The notes below the pieces were generated by a model. The model saw nothing but the letters and a program-made list of their open reading frames with translations. It searched no databases and was not told the DNA's origin. The position numbers were made by a program, and so were the translations under genes. Shown here in pieces: positions 62,114-64,000 of a DNA stretch of 64,000 nucleotides; positions within the stretch are counted from its first letter, which is position 1, and every line of letters starts with the position of its first letter. This DNA comes from an uncultured Rhodopila sp. (GTDB taxonomy: Bacteria > Pseudomonadota > Alphaproteobacteria > Acetobacterales > Acetobacteraceae). The DNA lies in the NCBI GenBank assembly GCA_903851415.1, contig CAINOE010000006.1, positions 23,587 through 87,586 on the forward strand, given 5' to 3'.

Positions 62114-64000
62114 TCACTGGCAGGCCAAACACTCCTCGTAATCCGTCGCGGTCCCCCCGACCGCCACCAGCGGCAGACTTCCCTGCTCATCGTTCGCCGG
62201 TGCCGTCGCCCCGGGCATCGTCCCGGTAAACGCTTCCGGCGCCACCGCCTTCTCGCTGACGCTGTCCGCCCGGGCGATCGACAGGCTCCGGCAGTAGTAC
62301 AGCGACTTCACCCCCTTCTTCCACGCCATGAAATGGATCTGGTGCAGGTCCCGCTTATGCACGTTCGCCGGCAGAAACACGTTCACCGACTGGCTCTGGC
62401 AGACGGACGGCGCGCGATCCGCCGCGTGCTCGATGATCCAGCGCTGATCCAGCTCGAACGCGGTCTTGAACACCGCCTTCTCCTGCTCGTTCAGGAAATC
62501 CAGGTGCTGCACGCTGCCCTTCGTCAGCGTGATGGACGACCACACCTCGTCCGTATCGAATCCTTTCGCCGCCAGCAGCTTCTGCAAATGCCGGTTGCGC
62601 ACCGAGAAACTCCCCGACAGCGTCTTTTGCAGGAACACGTTCGCCGCTATCGGCTCGATCCCCGGCGACGAGTTCCCCGCGATGATCGAAATCGACGCCG
62701 TCGGCGCGATCGACAGCTTATGGCTGAACCGCTCCGTCACGCCGTAGTCCGCGGCGTCCGGGCAGGACCCGCGCTCCCCGGCCAGCTTCACCGAGGCCGC
62801 GTCCGCCTGCGCCCGGATGTGCCGGAAGATCTTCCTGTTCCAGACCTTCGCGACCACGCTCTCCCACGGCACCTCCAGCGCCTGCAGGAACGAATGGAAC
62901 CCCATCACGCCCAGCCCGACCGATCGTTCCCGCATGGCGGCGTATTTCGCCTTCTCCATGCCGGGCGGCGCGCGGTCGATGAAATCCTGCAGCACGTTGT
63001 CGAGGAACCGCATGACGTCCTCGATGAACGACGGATGCGTCTCCCACTCCGCCCAGCTTTCCAGGTTCAGGCTGGCGAGGCAGCACACCGCGGTGCGCTC
63101 CCGGCCATGCTGGTCCTCGCCGGTGGGAAGCGTGATCTCGCTGCACAGGTTGGAGGTCTTCACCTCCAGCCCGGCCAATTTGTGGTGCTCCGGCCGCGCG
63201 TTGTTGACGTGGTCGGAGAACACCAGGTACGGCTCCCCGGTCTCGATCCGCGCCGTCAGGATGCGGATCCACAAACCGCGGGCGGAGATCGAGCGCACCA
63301 CCGTCTTGTCCTTGGGCGACAGCAGCGGCCATGGCTCGTCCTTCTCCACCGCGCGCATGAAGGCATCGGGGATCTGGATGCCGTGGTGCAGGTTCAGCGC
63401 CTTGCGGTTGGGGTCCCCGCCGGTCGGGCGGCGGATTTCGATGAACTCCTCGATCTCCGGATGCCATATCGGCAGGTAGACGGCCGCGGACCCGCGCCGC
63501 AGCGAGCCCTGGCTGATCGCCAGCGTCAGGCTGTCCATGACGCGGATGAACGGGATGACGCCTGACGTCTTCCCCACCGCGCCCACCTTCTCCCCGATCG
63601 AGCGCAGGTTGCCCCAATACGATCCGATGCCGCCGCCCTTGGCCGCCAGCCAGACATTCTCGTTCCACAGCCCGAGGATGCCCTCCAGGCTGTCCGACGC
63701 CTCGTTCAGGAAGCACGAAATCGGCAGGCCCCGCTTCGTCCCGCCATTCGAGAGTATCGGCGTGGACGGCATGAACCACAGCTTGCTCATGAAGTCGTAC
63801 AGCCGCTGCGCGTGCGCCTGGCTGTCACCATATTGAGAGGCGACGCGGGCGAACAGGTCCTGGTAGCTTTCGCCGGGCAACAAATAGCGGTCGTCGAGCG
63901 TAGCGCGGCCGAAATCGGTCAGCAGGGCGTCGCGCGAGCGATCGACACGGACCTGAAAACGGCCCTTCATCTGAACCGCGTCATCGAGCAAGCTTGGCTC
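62114..64000 (-). CDS. nrdA: Ribonucleoside-diphosphate reductase alpha subunit (class I; 5' end at or beyond window edge)
   Basis: At least 625 residues; the frame is open to the right edge, so the start is not fixed (in-frame TTG at 63991, ATG at 63970, or further out). Typical class I large subunit: 'TPILSNGGTKRGLPISCFLNE', 'KGGGIGSYWGNLRSIGE', 'SLRRGSAAVYLPIWHPEIEEFIEIR', 'KTSNLCSEITLP' (active-site N-x-C-x-E), 'CCLASLNLE', and the C-terminal shuttle pair C-L-A-C just before the end. It reduces ribonucleotides to deoxyribonucleotides with a small NrdB radical subunit, probably encoded further downstream. An N-terminal ATP-cone is not visible in this part, as expected for the short alphaproteobacterial form. 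Confidence 0.95.
   Translation of the reverse strand, partial: EPSLLDDAVQMKGRFQVRVDRSRDALLTDFGRATLDDRYLLPGESYQDLFARVASQYGDSQAHAQRLYDFMSKLWFMPSTPILSNGGTKRGLPISCFLNEASDSLEGILGLWNENVWLAAKGGGIGSYWGNLRSIGEKVGAVGKTSGVIPFIRVMDSLTLAISQGSLRRGSAAVYLPIWHPEIEEFIEIRRPTGGDPNRKALNLHHGIQIPDAFMRAVEKDEPWPLLSPKDKTVVRSISARGLWIRILTARIETGEPYLVFSDHVNNARPEHHKLAGLEVKTSNLCSEITLPTGEDQHGRERTAVCCLASLNLESWAEWETHPSFIEDVMRFLDNVLQDFIDRAPPGMEKAKYAAMRERSVGLGVMGFHSFLQALEVPWESVVAKVWNRKIFRHIRAQADAASVKLAGERGSCPDAADYGVTERFSHKLSIAPTASISIIAGNSSPGIEPIAANVFLQKTLSGSFSVRNRHLQKLLAAKGFDTDEVWSSITLTKGSVQHLDFLNEQEKAVFKTAFELDQRWIIEHAADRAPSVCQSQSVNVFLPANVHKRDLHQIHFMAWKKGVKSLYYCRSLSIARADSVSEKAVAPEAFTGTMPGATAPANDEQGSLPLVAVGGTATDYEECLACQ

Noticed and set aside
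1..64000. CRISPR arrays or insertion sequences with intact transposases
   Set aside because: No regularly spaced direct repeats and no transposase-like protein were recognised on either strand.

Overview
The window looks like a chromosomal segment of a high-GC alphaproteobacterium, most likely of the Acetobacteraceae/Rhodospirillales. The reasons are the overall base composition, a short NrdA of the type I associate with that group, a PEP-CTERM surface protein, a DUF3102 protein, a CaiB-type CoA transferase and Tat/Sec-exported oxidoreductase-like proteins. This placement is an inference from gene content only.

Layout. 1-5.05 kb: the tail of a Ser/Thr kinase, an OmpA-like lipoprotein, a PEP-CTERM protein and a DUF3102 protein. 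5.29-26.03 kb: a tightly packed plus-strand operon of ten genes (start/stop overlaps or gaps under 10 nt), nearly all with export signals. It encodes five CRTAC1-type FG-GAP + ASPIC/UnbV modules on four polypeptides, a TPR + DUF1702-like protein, a membrane-anchored pentaheme cytochrome c with a TPR tail, and five members of a family I cannot name (motifs FxGPG, DGGP, AGSLPSG and an EF-hand-like D-x-D/N-x-D/N-G loop). 26.04-27.64 kb: a DUF2461 protein and a haloalkane-dehalogenase-like hydrolase on the same strand. 27.64-36.32 kb, minus strand: an amidase overlapping the 3' end of a 2400-residue iterative type I PKS. 36.48-40.67 kb: a divergent RND efflux pair. 40.67-41.64 kb: a graveyard of gene remnants. 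41.85-46.92 kb: a complete five-gene peptide-type ABC importer. 47.27-49.34 kb: a trypsin-like protease fused to six repeats. 49.68-55.33 kb: an AraC regulator, a DUF2252 protein, a channel-like membrane protein with a degenerate filter and a 5'-nucleotidase. 55.42-58.56 kb: an arylsulfatase, a broken integrase and tRNA-Gln(CTG). 58.64-64.0 kb, minus strand: a SYLF protein, a CoA transferase, a methyltransferase and nrdA.

Main result. The PKS has the domain order (KS-AT-ACP-KR-DH-PPTase) and KS sequence signatures of the enediyne/polyene PKSE family, and carries two hotdog domains of the enediyne-thioesterase type fused at its C-terminus. The neighbouring operon holds homologues of two other members of the classical enediyne warhead cassette: UnbV (ASPIC/UnbV) several times over, and a DUF1702-like protein (the family I associate with UnbL). 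The small membrane protein UnbU is not seen. Instead there is a membrane-embedded pentaheme cytochrome, and next to the PKS an RND pump, a dehalogenase-like hydrolase and an amidase. I infer a diverged PKSE-type pathway in which a PKS-bound polyene is made in the cytoplasm and handled or oxidised outside the cytoplasmic membrane. The inference rests on domain reading alone; product and function are unknown.
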